Assembly: GCF_008831285.2 (NCBI RefSeq)
Contig: NC_045149.1
Coordinates: forward strand, 10,132,417-10,196,416
Source: Nymphaea colorata
Lineage: Eukaryota; Streptophyta; Magnoliopsida; Nymphaeales; Nymphaeaceae
Reading direction: 5' to 3'
Length of the DNA stretch: 64,000 nt
Below, piece by piece: positions 52,023-63,426 of this stretch (positions within the stretch are counted from its first letter, which is position 1; each line of letters starts with the position of its first letter). The notes below the pieces were generated by a model. The model saw only the letters and a list, made by a program, of their open reading frames with translations, did not search any database and was not told the origin of the DNA. A program made the position numbers and the translations under genes.

Positions 52023-52594
52023 AAATGTCCATCACATTTTTTTCATTGTTTTTCTTTCAATTGGGTAACACCATTTTATTTTCCTAAATAATTTATGTAT
52101 ATATATTTGCTCGGCCGACTCAAAATTTTCTCAAGAAAAAGGTGAGCATTGAGGTCCGACGCTCCCCTCTTCCACTGACGGCCTACCCCAGCGAACTTGC
52201 CCACGGGCAACCTTCCCCTTAGCATATGATGTTTCTCACAGAAAACCACTTCCAGCATTGCATTTCAGAGCGCCAAGGGAAAACGGCGAGCAATCTATGA
52301 ATAATTTTTGAAATAGTCACCAACATCTATGTCCGGCCTTACCTTATGTATGACATGGTCTCGATTATTCTTTTGCTAAAATATGCTGCCTCAGGACAAG
52401 CCTTACCATGTAACAGCAATTAATTTTATTGTAAAACCAGGTGGAATATACTAAATACAGTACTATCCCACCTAAGATTGCAGGTTTGGACTACATTTTA
52501 GGAGTTGGACATATCATAACGTTTGTTAGGTCTTTCATATTTCCAAACAAGATTGTTCCATCTGGTATTGTTACAGTTGGTATAATAATGCAGT

Positions 52595-52632
<38 letters not shown>

Positions 52633-52655
52633 GAAGAAGAGATAGAGAGAGAGTA
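52023..52655. other. No gene; (CT)n microsatellite
   Basis: No supported coding region. A (CT)n run at 52594-52630 is followed by a short GA-rich inverse (GAAGAAGAGATAGAGAGAGAG), giving a potential foldback next to the Micron-like element. Confidence 0.5.
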
Positions 52656-53016
52656 ATTGGTAAACGCCAGACCACCGGGCGCATTGTCAAAAAACAAACA
52701 ATTCATAATTCTTGTTAAAAAAGAAAAAATTAAACAATATATGAACATTCTAATGTGTTTATGAATGCTATTTAACATAAAATATGTCTTAGTTCAAGTT
52801 TTAAGAAAGACGTTATTTTTTTCACTATGAAAATTAGATGACATCAGAAACGTCCATTTTTTTATTATTTATATAAACATATTAAATTTTAAAAATTACT
52901 AACTTATTATACAATTCTGATCAAAACATTCTTAAGATCATATCTATAAGGTAATTTGATTTAATAATTGATTTTGAGTGGTCTGCTTTTTATCCCTAAC
53001 TTACTGGTCTGGATAT
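52656..53016 (-). mobile_element. Micron-like MITE, family M2, copy 4 (inverted)
   Basis: The minus strand matches the other copies: CTATAGGTTAGATTG-like sequence near the right end (here ATCTATAAGGTAATTTG), AATGTGTTTATGAATGC and CTTAGTTCAAG in inverse orientation, and the terminal repeat GCTTTTTATCCCTAACTTAC near 52989-53008. It is flanked on the left by the (CT)n run. The (TA)n(TG)n run at 53076-53115 lies about 60 bases beyond its right end. Confidence 0.5.
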
Positions 53017-53075
53017 ATAAAGCCCGTTATCATCTATCAAATTTCATATCCAGAAACTGAAGGCTCCAAGTTCTG

Positions 53076-53116
<41 letters not shown>

Positions 53117-53228
53117 GCCTGGGTGCATGAATTGGGGGAAAAATATTACACATATCTTCAAAAAGAATCAAATTGATTGACATCGATTCCACTGAGGTTT
53201 GAGGGTGATTTTTAGAACACCAGGGCTT
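53076..53228. repeat. (TA)n(TG)n microsatellite and duplicated segment
   Basis: A compound (TA)n(TG)n run (53076-53115) is followed by a diverged direct copy of 51107-51216: GGGTGCATGAATTGGGGG, CACATATCTTCAAAAAGAA, then TGATTTTTAGAACACC. Confidence 0.7.
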
Positions 53229-53526
53229 ATTCGGGATATCTCTCTCCCCTATTACTTAGCATTGTGAAGGTTATTCATTTTGTTTAGTGTTTTTATCCCT
53301 TTGAAAAAGAAGTTTTTTTCAACTTTTTTAACTTTGTTTTTATAACAGCTTCCCCTTTTTAAGTTTTTCTATGCACGGTTTTTTCGACATTTTCCACAAG
53401 CTTGTTTTATACACCGATATCTTTTACAGCATTATCCACTTCTTGCATCACCCACCTCTACTTCTACATTATTTGGTCTTCACCGATTGCATTCTAGTCC
53501 AAGTTTGGGCAACAGTTTTTTGACTT

Positions 53527-53650
53527 AATGTTAATTTCTAAACACAATGACTTCCCTTCAACTCAAGAACATCTCATTAAAGCCCTCTATAATGTTAATT
53601 TATAAGCACGATGACTTCCCTTGAACTCAAGAACAACTCATTAAACCCCT
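53527..53650 (+). repeat. Two diverged 64-bp tandem copies
   Basis: AATGTTAATTTCTAAACACA (53527) and AATGTTAATTTATAAGCACG (53591) head two 64-base units, each continuing ATGACTTCCCTT and ACTCAAGAAC. A few substitutions separate them. Confidence 0.8.
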
Positions 53651-55629
53651 CGTTAGAGATTTTATTTTCGTACCAAACAGAATTCTACATTTGCTTAAAT
53701 AATGAGACGTTGGTGTTTGTCATCATAGAACACAACATTATGTAAAAATTTTACTTATAAGTTTTAAAAACTTTAGTTTAAACTATGTAAAAATTTTCAA
53801 AAACTATAGTTCAGCCTTTGCGACGAAAAGTTCATAACTCTGCCCGTGATTACCGCCTGCAACTTTCTTGCCAATTATTTCAAATCCGTTTCATCAGCTG
53901 CGGATGATCTATAGCCAATATTCCAGTTCTAGTATATGAAATTCTTGTTCCATACATGGCAAAATACAGCTGCAGAGCTTTAAGTTCTTGTTCATCTCGC
54001 ATATGATCTCATGAATGTCAGTGTAGCCCTTCTAACACGCGAGCTTCATTTAGCAGGTAGAGATGACATCAATTAAAATCCATTTTTAGATATTTTTTTC
54101 CACCTCAAGTTAGGTTGATCTCATAATGATTCGCCTATTCTGGCTTGCAAAGGGCTCCAGCACTCCACTGCGCCAAAGTAGAACGAAGGGCCTTGCGAAT
54201 TAGAAGTTTCAGGTGGCACATCCACATCAATGCTTTAAAAAGAGGCTACAAAACAAGTTTCAGTTCTACCAGTCAATGGTTGAGTCAAGTTTAATCTGAA
54301 CCAAGGATGAGTGAGCAAGAGTTTCAGGTTCATGTCAGAAATTGGTAGAGCTCAACTGTGTTAAATTGGTATACAGCATTTACAACTTATTGCTGCTGAA
54401 ATGAACAATCATTTGAGCTAGTTCAATTTAGCCGTGTATTCTAAGATCATAGTCACAAAATATGTTTTAAATGACAAGGTTTTTTTCATGTATAATACAG
54501 TGAGCATGAAAAAATGTAAAAAGTATGGAAAAATAAGGTAAACTTTTAAACATTTTACAAAATCCTAAAAATGATGGAAATGTAAAATAAATAAGAAAAT
54601 AATAACATAAACATCAAAACATAAGTAGATAAGCAACAAATGAAAATTAGAAAATGAAAACAAGTAATTTGGCTTGAAACAACATGAAAAGGATGCCTCA
54701 AAAAGCAGAAAAATGGGAAAAACATGGTTTCTTCATTTTGGTATTTTTTTCAAACAACAGATCATTTTTGTTTTCAATAGCTGACATTTTCTCTTGTCTT
54801 ATACGTGTTTTTTTTTAATGTTTTTTTTTTTTTTTGTAACTCTAATTCTAACTCATCTGCCCATGATTCCTCTACTAACTACAACCAGGCGCCATAAATC
54901 ATATTCGTTATAGTAACTTTCGTCACTGTCCCTCCGTTGAACAAGGCTGGACGTAGGTGAGCTCAAACTTGATCTAGAGCTCTGGCTGGGTCTATCTCAT
55001 TCATGATAGATAAGGATAATCAAATTATCTAGTTTCAAATTCTGCCAAGTTTGATTCATGCATGCTACCCATGTATCCGCTGATGCTTCAATGCTCCTCA
55101 GACACGCATGTGCAGGCATGCACGCACACATTGGCACCGGCAGGGGCCTTGGGCCCCTCTCAAAATTTCAAAAAAAAAAAAAAGAATTTACATGCAACTT
55201 CAAAAAAAAAAAAATTAGCTCTATATTAAAATTAAAAAATATATATATTTTGGTCCATGTTAAAATTTTGAAACTATAGTTCGAAGTGTGTATGTGATCA
55301 TGGCCTTAATTGCTTTGCTCAGCTTCCTTATAGTGGTGACAAATTTTTCTCCCTATGTTTGTCCCCTTAAACATGTTAGGAACAAATGCTTTTTTTCTAT
55401 CCCATTCACAACACCAAGAGAAGAAATGATGACGAGGAAAAAGAAAAACACACATGGATTTTTTACTTAGTTCGAAAACAAAGTTCTCCTACATCCATGG
55501 CCGCATAGGTTTCTTTTCACTATCTCAAATTAAAGGTCAAGAGTACAAGAAAAAAGATAATTGTTGCCCATTAAACATGGAGCTTAGTGCAAAAGAAAAG
55601 TAACAGAAAAGCCCATACAAAATTAGAGA
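53651..55629. other. No gene recognised; hAT-like fragments
   Basis: No supported coding region. A right-end-like TAACTCTGCCCGTG lies at about 53835. About 55126-55170 (GGCACCGGCAGGGGCC ... CCCCTCTCAAAATT) resembles the left end of the MITE at 22422. A- and T-runs are frequent. Confidence 0.35.
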
Positions 55630-56157
55630 AACCTACCAATTATAGATCAGCACACTCTGACAAAACATTCAAGCCATGCATTTCTTCTCTTCGTTTTTTC
55701 TGCACAAATAGGCTGTTCGAAGCAACACAGGTGAACAAGCTTTCTCCAATTCTGTCCCCTCTTCGACCATGCCTAGACAGACCAACCTGTCAAATCTGCA
55801 GTTTTACGATTTGAGTTGCTACACTCTATATTTCTTTAAAAGGCGGTGTCTTGCCGTTGGCTCTGGTTCAGGTGGAACGAGATGCAGAGTTCTTATTACA
55901 TAAATAGAAGCCAGTCTCTTTCCCATTTGCTCTTGGCCCTATTTCACAGTTTTGGTGACCTTTTGTCTTGTTCAGTCAACCAAGCTACATCTTAATCTGA
56001 CAGCCTACGGCAAGGCACTTGCTTGTACGTTTCTGTCTCATGAGTCCCATGCAAGAAAAGAAGCTATTAAAAGGCCATATGACTATAGGAAGGACTGCAA
56101 GTTTGAGGTGAGCCATTGAAATTGAGAGAAAGGAAAACTGCTCCTGTGATTGCAGAC
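55630..56157 (+). promoter_or_regulatory. Laccase promoter and 5' leader
   Basis: The best core-promoter candidate is ACATAAATAGAAG (TATA-like, about 55898-55910). Its position is conserved in the diverged duplicate at 42411-42785, where it reads as a canonical TATATAGA. A start about 30 bases downstream would give a leader of roughly 220-230 bases before the ATG at 56158. The block 55630-56010 is the duplicated part; 56011-56157 is unique. Activity is inferred, not shown. Confidence 0.5.
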
Positions 56158-57934
56158 ATGAAAGTTTCATGGCTTCTGCTGCCATGCTTCTTCCTCTTCG
56201 CTTGGGGAGAAACACGCTACTATGATTTCATAGTGAGATCTTCGCTTCTTTGTTATGTTTACATTTACTAGAAGAGAATAACCATCTCTCCAATCTGTCA
56301 TAGCAGAATGACACTTTCCATTTGCCGAACTTCAATTTCTTTTCTGCATTTTTCTTCAGTGCATTTTAGTGGTCTACGTTTAGTAGCAGAATATGATGAC
56401 AGTAACTAGAAGATAGAAGCATATATATGTTAATTTGTAATATTGTATATTTTCTTCGTTTTGGTCTTGCAGGTAAGCTCGACTCCTTACACTAGACTAT
56501 GCAGCACCAAGAAGATCTTGACAGTAAACGGGCAGTTCCCTGGACCAACCATATATGCTAATAAAGGAGACATAGTGGTCGTGGAAACCTACAACAGAGC
56601 GCAGTATAATATCACCCTTCATTGGTACATCTTCATATTTTCCTTTCCCATGCATCTGTTGAAAGTTTTTTAATTTACCATGCAACACTTGAGTTCTTCT
56701 TAATATTGTTGTTGGTGCTTCGGCTTTTTGTTTATGCTAGTTTTTTGCTTAAGAAGATTGATGTGATCTTTAATTCTCTTGCATTCTCAAGAAAAGAAGA
56801 TGGCAAATTTCAGTCATTATGAACTTTGCATGTACTACTTAACCATCTTTACCTCTCTTTTTTTTATTTTGTGCTTGAAATTGAATTATTAAATAAACTT
56901 GTATTTTCAATATTCATGTCAACAAATGAAGTCTTATTGGATCTGGCAGAGGTGAAAGTTTATGGCTGCAAAGAGCGGTGTCTCTGCAACCCCAGCCTGC
57001 CTGTCAAAATTAAGAAAAGTTTAAGAAATCAAAAGAAGTGGCAAACTCCCACGGCATGTTTTCCGCTCTCATGTCTTTGTTAGAATGAGAAAAAAAAAGT
57101 TGGGATTGAGGAGGGAGCCAAAACATTTTGGCTAAGGGACATTAGTTACATAATTTAAAATTTTTAAGGGGCACCTGTATATAAATGAGAAAAACTGCCA
57201 TGAAATTTTAAGATAAACACTTCTTGTGGGCCTGTGTAGGCAATTGCTCACACCTGCCTCCGCCCCTGGTCGAGAGAACCAAACAAACGTCAACACCATG
57301 AAATCTTTGTGATATAATAAAATAAAACACAAACAACAAAAGCAGAACCTTTTTCCATTGTTTATTTAGGCCAATACACATCGAAGATTCAAATAACCTG
57401 ATATACAATTAATTGTTGGTGATATTTTCACTTTCAAAATCGCAATCTACATGGAGGTTTCTGATCATGAAGATGTCTTCAAAAGTAACTCTGATATATA
57501 TGTGCGGCAGTAATTTAGTTGATTAGTCTAGAGTGATCAGGTCTGACAGATTTATACTTATTTACCTATTGTGGACTAATTATTGTCACCACCACCTAAA
57601 TCTATTTTCCAAAGAAAGTGAAGCGCGAGAGTAGAGGCGAACAATTGATCAATCTCCATTAATGTGCAGGCATGGAGTGAAGCAGCCAAGGAATCCATGG
57701 TCGGATGGTCCGGAATACATCACGCAGTGTCCAATCCCACCAGGTGGGAGCTTCAAGTACACCATCATCCTTAGCAATGAAGAAGGTACTGTGTGGTGGC
57801 ATGCTCATAGCGACTGGTCCCGCGCCACTGTCCATGGAGCCATCGTTGTGCACCCACAGCTTGGAACCATCTACCCCTTCACTAAGCCTGACCGTGAGGT
57901 TCCCATCATACTAGGTACATATATATAAATATAA

Positions 57935-57972
<38 letters not shown>

Positions 57973-60900
57973 CACCATTTGGGTAAGAGACAAAAAGCTG
58001 TCGTATCAAAACTAATTATTGAAGTACTTTTTTCTACAATCTAACCTTATAGATAGGATCCTAATAGTGAGTTGGTGAGATCAAACATATATAAAGTTTG
58101 GTCATTTTTTACTTAATAACGTTTTTTAATAATTAAAAAATAAACTGATCTTAGAACATCAAAATTTTAATAGTAGAAAGGATCATCCTTTTATGAAAAA
58201 ACTTGAAATGAAACATAATTTACATAAAATTAACGTTTATAAACACATTAGGATGTTAACCTTTTGTTTAAAACACTTTTTAACACAAGTTAAAAGTCCA
58301 ATTTTGATCCCTTATCCAAGTGGTTTGGAATTTAACAGTTACTATGTTACATATGTATATATATATATGTGTGTGTGAAATGAAGATGGTACAGGAAGAT
58401 TAACAATGGTTTATGATATACGGTTATGATGTTTTTAGAAACAGTTGATGGGGCTTTCAATGCAGGATTTGTATTTTAGTAATTGGTTGTCCAACAGATT
58501 TGAATTCTTGTATGCAGTTGTGCTTTAAATTAAGGGTGTCTACATCCACATATATAATGACGCTTATGAGCATCATTATTGAGATTATATACAAACTAAA
58601 TCAGTCTTGTTAATGCGTGCAGCTTGGGTTAGATATCCCACATGGATACTCGTGGAGCCAGTTAGTTATTTACATTGATTGATATGCTAAATTGGTTTCA
58701 TGAGTACAGATTGGCTTTCGTATTTCTCTATATATTAGTTACAACTTACAACTAATGCCTATATATATTTTAACAAACATAAGAAACTTAGGTGTATCAT
58801 TGACCATTTCTATATATTTTAACAGACTTGTCCTATATTTCCTTTTAGACAGATCTTTATATATATTTATGATTTAAAACTTCCTTGAAATGTATACTTA
58901 CGATATTTTTGTTTTCAAGCATTAATATTATTGATTCCAAGCAGGGGAATGGTGGAAGGAAGATATAAATGAGGTATTAGCGTTGGGATTAATAACCGGT
59001 GCTGACTTCAACGTTTCTGATGCCTTCACCATAAATGGACAACCGGGAGATCGGTATCCTTGCTCAAAGCAAGGTAAGCAAGCGGCAACTTAATTCTTCT
59101 TTTCTTTTCTTGTTTGGTTTTCGGTTCTTGATGTTTTGCAATTCAAATTAATGTCCCGATGGTGGAGTTCTATTTCGCTTCGATATTCCATGGCTTGGCT
59201 TTGGCGGGATAACGTTAGAAAGTCTGCCAAGTTCCGGTTCTAACTTTTCCCGGCGTCTTAGGAAGTTTCCTTCAAGGGAATCAAGGTTTGACAGATGAAC
59301 TAAATTTTCATGGATTTTTCTCTGTTCTAGTCTCCTTTGCTTCCTCCTCCTCTGCCTTTTGCCTCCTTCCGTGCCGTTATCAATTTCTTTCTTTTTCATC
59401 CTAGAAATTGAAGCACCAACATGACTTTGCCTAACATTTGAACAAGTTCAAGAAATTAAAGTTTTGGTGTAGTTCGTTGGGTCAGGTGCTAGTAAAAGGC
59501 CAATCCCTTGTTCAATTAATTTAAGTACAACCAGTAAATGAGCTAGTTGTTGGTTGGGGTGGGCCACTGCCCATGCTAGTGCATGAGAAATAGCATAACA
59601 TTGTCTCAACATCACATTTCTATGACTCTAAAATTATATGCAGTGCTTACACCAAATTTGTGTCGCCAACGCAAGTGCTCTACAGCTGAAACACCAAATT
59701 TGTGTCGCCAACGCAAGTGCTCTACAGCTGAAAAATCCTGGCTCGGGCATTGGCATCAACCCTCCCGTGTGGTAAAGTAAGCATAAACCTTTGGGGTGGG
59801 GGTGTTAGTCTCCAGGTTTTGTGCTGCCCGGCGAGCAACAATGTCTCTCAGCCAGCGATCAAATTGTTTTCTTAAGGACCCTTTGACACCCATCACAGAT
59901 TGTTAGTAAAAAGTTTAGAAATGTCAATGGATCAGATTTGACTCAATTATACCGTTAATCATCTCTGCCTTTTCAGATATTCTTATATTTGGATTTGAAT
60001 TCAGATTCGGATATGAGCAAGGCAAAGCTATATCTGGATCCAAAATTCTATTTCATAGTTCAATCCAAATTTGAATCTAATTTTTACATTCATATTTGAA
60101 TTGAAACCTGAATTCTGAACCAAATCTGGCCTATGTTCAAAGTGTAAGAGCATTACATATAGGATCTGTAAATCTGATATGATATATATGTGTGTGTATT
60201 CCAAATACATAAATATATCTAAATATGAATTAATATGATCTAATTCTTAAATCTTAATTATTAATTAGATATTAACTTTTTTTTCGATATCTAATTTTTT
60301 CAAATGGTTTGGTCAAATATATGATCCAATTGGGATACATTGACATCCCTAAAAAGGTCATGACTGAGTCTTTTTTGTTTTTTTTGTAACCTGTGAATCA
60401 TGTTCAAGTGCATAGAAAATGCTCAAACCAATACTGTAAAAGTTGATTCCTGAACCAAATTGATGGAGTTGCTGATCTTGTGAATAGTTTGACTCATTGA
60501 TTATGCTGAATCAATTGTGAACTATCAAAAATATAAAAAATAAAGAAATACCTGAAAATATAAAGATAATGTAAAATGAAAAAATCAACATATTCAAAAA
60601 ATAGGTAAAAGTAGGCAAGTAGAAGCCTTGAACAGACCGTCGAAATTGAATTGTTTTATTATTCTATTTTAATAAGCAGACTTGTTACATTATAGTGTGT
60701 TTATGAATCTGCTCCAATATTTGGAAACATTAACATACTAATACTGTTAAGATTACTATTGCCAACCTAGTAGAATTGAGTAATTTGAATATATATCTAC
60801 TCCTGTAATAACAGGACATTGTTCTTATATGGCCCATTTCAAAACATCTAAGTCTCCTCTACTATACAGTGCTCAGTAAGGAGGAGAATATTCGTGTACA

Positions 60901-63386
60901 AGTTCATCATATAGCTGGAGTTCCTGAACCTAAAACACATTTCATGCATGGCCTGACATATATACCTAAAACTGGTGCTTCTAAGTCATCTTCTTCTTCT
61001 TCTCCAACAGGAACTTTTCGACTTCTGGTTGAGCATGGCAAGTCCTACCTCCTCCGCATCGTCAACGCTGCCCTGAATGATGAATTCTTCCTCGCCATTG
61101 CCAATCACAAGCTCACAGTAGTCGGCACCGACGGCGCCTACACCAAGCCACTCCAGGCTCAGTATATCATGATAACACCAGGGCAGACCATGGATGTCCT
61201 ACTAGAGGCAAACCAACCTCCAAATCTTTATTACATGGCCGCTAGAGCTTTCTCAGATGGAGTTGGTGTTCCCTTTGATAACACCACTGCCACTGCCATT
61301 GTAGAATACTCCAACTACACTCTTCCTCACTCAACTGCACCATCCCCCATCTACCCACAACTTCCATATTACAATAACACTCTAGCAGCCTTCAACTTCA
61401 CCCAAAGACTAAGAAGCTTGGCCTCTGGTGACCATCCCATTGAGGTCCCTCTGAAAGTAGACACCCATCTTGTATACTCAGTCTCAGTTAACACATTTCC
61501 TTGCCCTCAAAATTCATGTGGAGGACCCAATGGGAGTAGGTTTGCTGCCAGCATCAACAACATATCCTTTGAGACACCTCAGATTGACATACTTGACGCT
61601 TACTACGCCGGAATCCGGGGTGTTTTCCGCAAGAATTTTCCGAGCTTTCCTCCATACATCTTCAACTTCACTGCTGACAGTTTTCCAATGGTGCTAGAGA
61701 TACCAAAGCCAGGGACCAAGGTGAAGGTTCTCAAGTATGGTGAATGTGTTGAGCTTGTGTTTCAAGGGACCAACTTGGTCGCCGGCGAGGATCATCCCTT
61801 GCACTTACATGGGTTCAGCTTCTATGTGGTTGGGAGTGGGTTTGGAAACTATGATCCTGTGAAGGACCCACTTGAGTATAATTTGGTGGATCCTCCCTCT
61901 AAGAACACAGTGAGTGTGCCCAGGAATGGATGGGTCGCCCTTCGGTTCATAGCTGACAACCCAGGTAAATTATTTTATAGTATAAGTTCTACATTTAAAT
62001 GGATTTCAAAAGTCTTGGCTGGGCTAATTCTAAGCAACGATCGGGATCCCAAGATTCTTATAGATATTACAAAATTAATTAATAATTTGATCGAGTTCTT
62101 AAACGTGGTTAATTTGTTTATTGATAGAGATGTCAATGGATTGGGTTAGAATCGGACATGCTTTTTCTTCATATTCATATACTCGTTCAAATTTGGAATC
62201 AATGAAAAAAGTCGAAACTGATTCTAATCCGATTCTTACGTAGCCAAATCTGAATTTTGAACCGAGACCGATTTTCGAAATATAAAAGTGTTATGTGTAG
62301 GATACTTATTTCAATCTGAATCTGAATCTGAATCCGATCAGATGCTTATGTATATCCAAATTCGAATATGAATCCAAATCTGATTAGATGTCATTTCATA
62401 AACCTTAATCTGATATGATTTCTTAATCTATTACATTTTTTTATATCTAATTTTTTCAAAACTATTTGGTCAGATATTCAATTCAAATCAGCTATATTAA
62501 CATCCCTACTTCTTAGAAAAAATGAGAGAGAATCAATTAAAAACCTGCCCTGAGCAAGATGGGGTCGGAGAAATGTACCGAGTAAACATGTCTTGTCTGC
62601 AACTGACCCTGGGGTTCGATTTAGACCTAGCTGTCAGTTGAAGAAGGTCGAGACTTCCAACACTCAAGATAGATCAAGCCGTTTAATTGGTATAAATCGA
62701 CTTGTAGGTCCGACGAGGCTTGGATTTGACATAGCTATATAACCAGATCCGATCACTCCGATGTTGCTTTATTTATTTGATTTGAATACGAGATCAGATT
62801 CAAATATTTAGCAAAAACATAAAGAAATATCCAAATTTAAAAAGCATGCAATTGATCGAGGATGTCCACGAAAGTCATATAGTTATTGTTTCATAAGAAA
62901 ACCCACACTTGGACAAGTATATTATTTTCAACATCTTTCCATATTAGTTTTAAATATTTTGTATACTACTTTAGCATATTAACTGTTTAAAATGTATTTT
63001 CCGCGTGTTTTGCATTTTCTCACCCTGTTTCACATTAATTTTGCATTTTTTATGAAACTTGCGCTCGTATGTGTGTATATACTTTGTCATATCTTCGTAT
63101 CCACAATTTTTAAAATTATCGTATACCCATAATACCAATACCTGTAACTTAACTAATTTGATAATTATCAAGTTCAAAACTGATTAATTATTTTAATTAA
63201 CATATCAAACTTATATCCATAAAACATTTCTCTCTCTCTCTGTCTCTGCTCTCAGGTGTGTGGTTTATGCATTGCCACTTGGAGCGTCACCTCAGTTGGG
63301 GAATGGATGCCGTTTTCATAGTCAGAGATGGAGAATCCCCCGACGAACGCCTGCTCCCTCCTCCCCCCAACATGCCCAGATGCTGA
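56158..63386 (+). CDS. LAC: Laccase (multicopper oxidase), six exons
   Basis: Exons: 56158-56232, 56473-56624, 57670-57914, 58945-59073, 61011-61964 and 63256-63386. All junctions are GT..AG. They give 1686 bases, 561 residues, and the canonical plant laccase exon 2-4 sizes of 152, 245 and 129 bp. Residues 1-18 form a short hydrophobic secretion signal. All four copper motifs are present: HWHG (75-78), WWHAH (118-122), HPLHLHG (462-468) and [12 protein letters not shown] (524-535). The T1 ligands are H462, C525 and H530, with Met535 in the axial position where most lignin-type plant laccases have Leu. Nine N-glycosylation sequons are visible. Laccases are secreted to the cell wall and oxidise phenolics (monolignols, flavonoids) with reduction of O2 to water. 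The Met and LERH context suggests the LAC14/LAC15-type clade, which is an inference. Introns 2-5 (1045, 1030, 1937 and 1291 bp) carry MITEs. No in-frame stop or missing ligand was found. Confidence 0.95.
57104..57267 (+). mobile_element. hAT-like MITE in laccase intron 2
   Basis: Right end CACCTGCCTCCGCCCCTG (reverse complement CAGGGGCGGAGGCAGG) is a clear CAGGGGCGGAG-type terminus. The left end is probably near GAGGAGGGAGCCAAAAC at about 57107, which is degraded. A TGTGGGCCTGTGTAGGCAA motif near the right end is echoed at about 27969, just before another such end. Length about 165 bp. Confidence 0.45.
57929..58380 (+). mobile_element. Micron-like MITE, family M2, copy 5, in laccase intron 3
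   Basis: Best-preserved copy, about 57971-58333. Left terminal repeat CCATTTGGGTAAGAGACAAA; right end TTTTGATCCCTTATCCAAGTGG, whose reverse complement (CCACTTGGATAAGGGATCAA) mirrors the left. It is flanked on the left by (TG)n(TA)n (about 57934-57971) and on the right, after about 20 bases, by (TA)n(TG)n (58352-58376). Like the other copies it has no coding frame. It accounts for about a third of intron 3. Confidence 0.7.
59649..59732 (+). repeat. Perfect 42-bp tandem duplication in laccase intron 4
   Basis: Two identical 42-base units beginning ACACCAAATTTGTGTCGCC, adjacent to each other, about 580 bases into intron 4. No function evident. Confidence 0.9.
59916..60351 (+). mobile_element. 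hAT-like MITE, family M1, copy 2, in laccase intron 4
   Basis: Ends TAGAAATGTCAATGG and ATTGACATCCCTA form a terminal inverted repeat of the TAGGGATGTCAAT type. The interior is rich in GGATTTGAAT/TTCAGATTCGG motifs shared with the copies at 6433 and 62125. Flanks AAAAAGTT and AAAAGGTC agree at six of eight positions, consistent with an eroded 8-bp target duplication. Length 436 bp. Confidence 0.65.
62125..62508 (+). mobile_element. hAT-like MITE, family M1, copy 3, in laccase intron 5
   Basis: Ends TAGAGATGTCAATGG and TATTAACATCCCTA. The interior AATCTGAATCTGAATCCGAT and TTGGTCAGATATTCAATTC blocks match the other two copies. Length about 384 bp; no convincing target duplication. It lies 160 bases after the exon 5 donor. 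Confidence 0.65.
62509..63255 (+). other. Remainder of laccase intron 5
   Basis: AT-rich intron sequence with no recognised repeat. The intron ends in a pyrimidine-rich tract (CTCTCTCTCTGTCTCTGCTC) before the AG acceptor at 63254-63255. Confidence 0.7.
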
Positions 63387-63420
63387 TGATCAACTTACTA
63401 TCTTTAGATGCTTCTTTATC

Positions 63421-63426
63421 AATAAA
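63421..63426 (+). terminator. Polyadenylation signal of the laccase gene
   Basis: A perfect AATAAA lies 35 bases after the TGA stop (63384-63386), followed by GT- and T-rich sequence. This is the likely near-upstream poly(A) element, and the 3' untranslated region would be short. Confidence 0.6.

Noticed and set aside
60869-62149. 426-codon open frame as a stand-alone gene
   Set aside because: It is laccase exon 5 plus read-through into both introns. Splice sites at 61010/61011 and 61964/61965 restore the canonical protein, and all copper ligands outside exon 5 lie in other exons.
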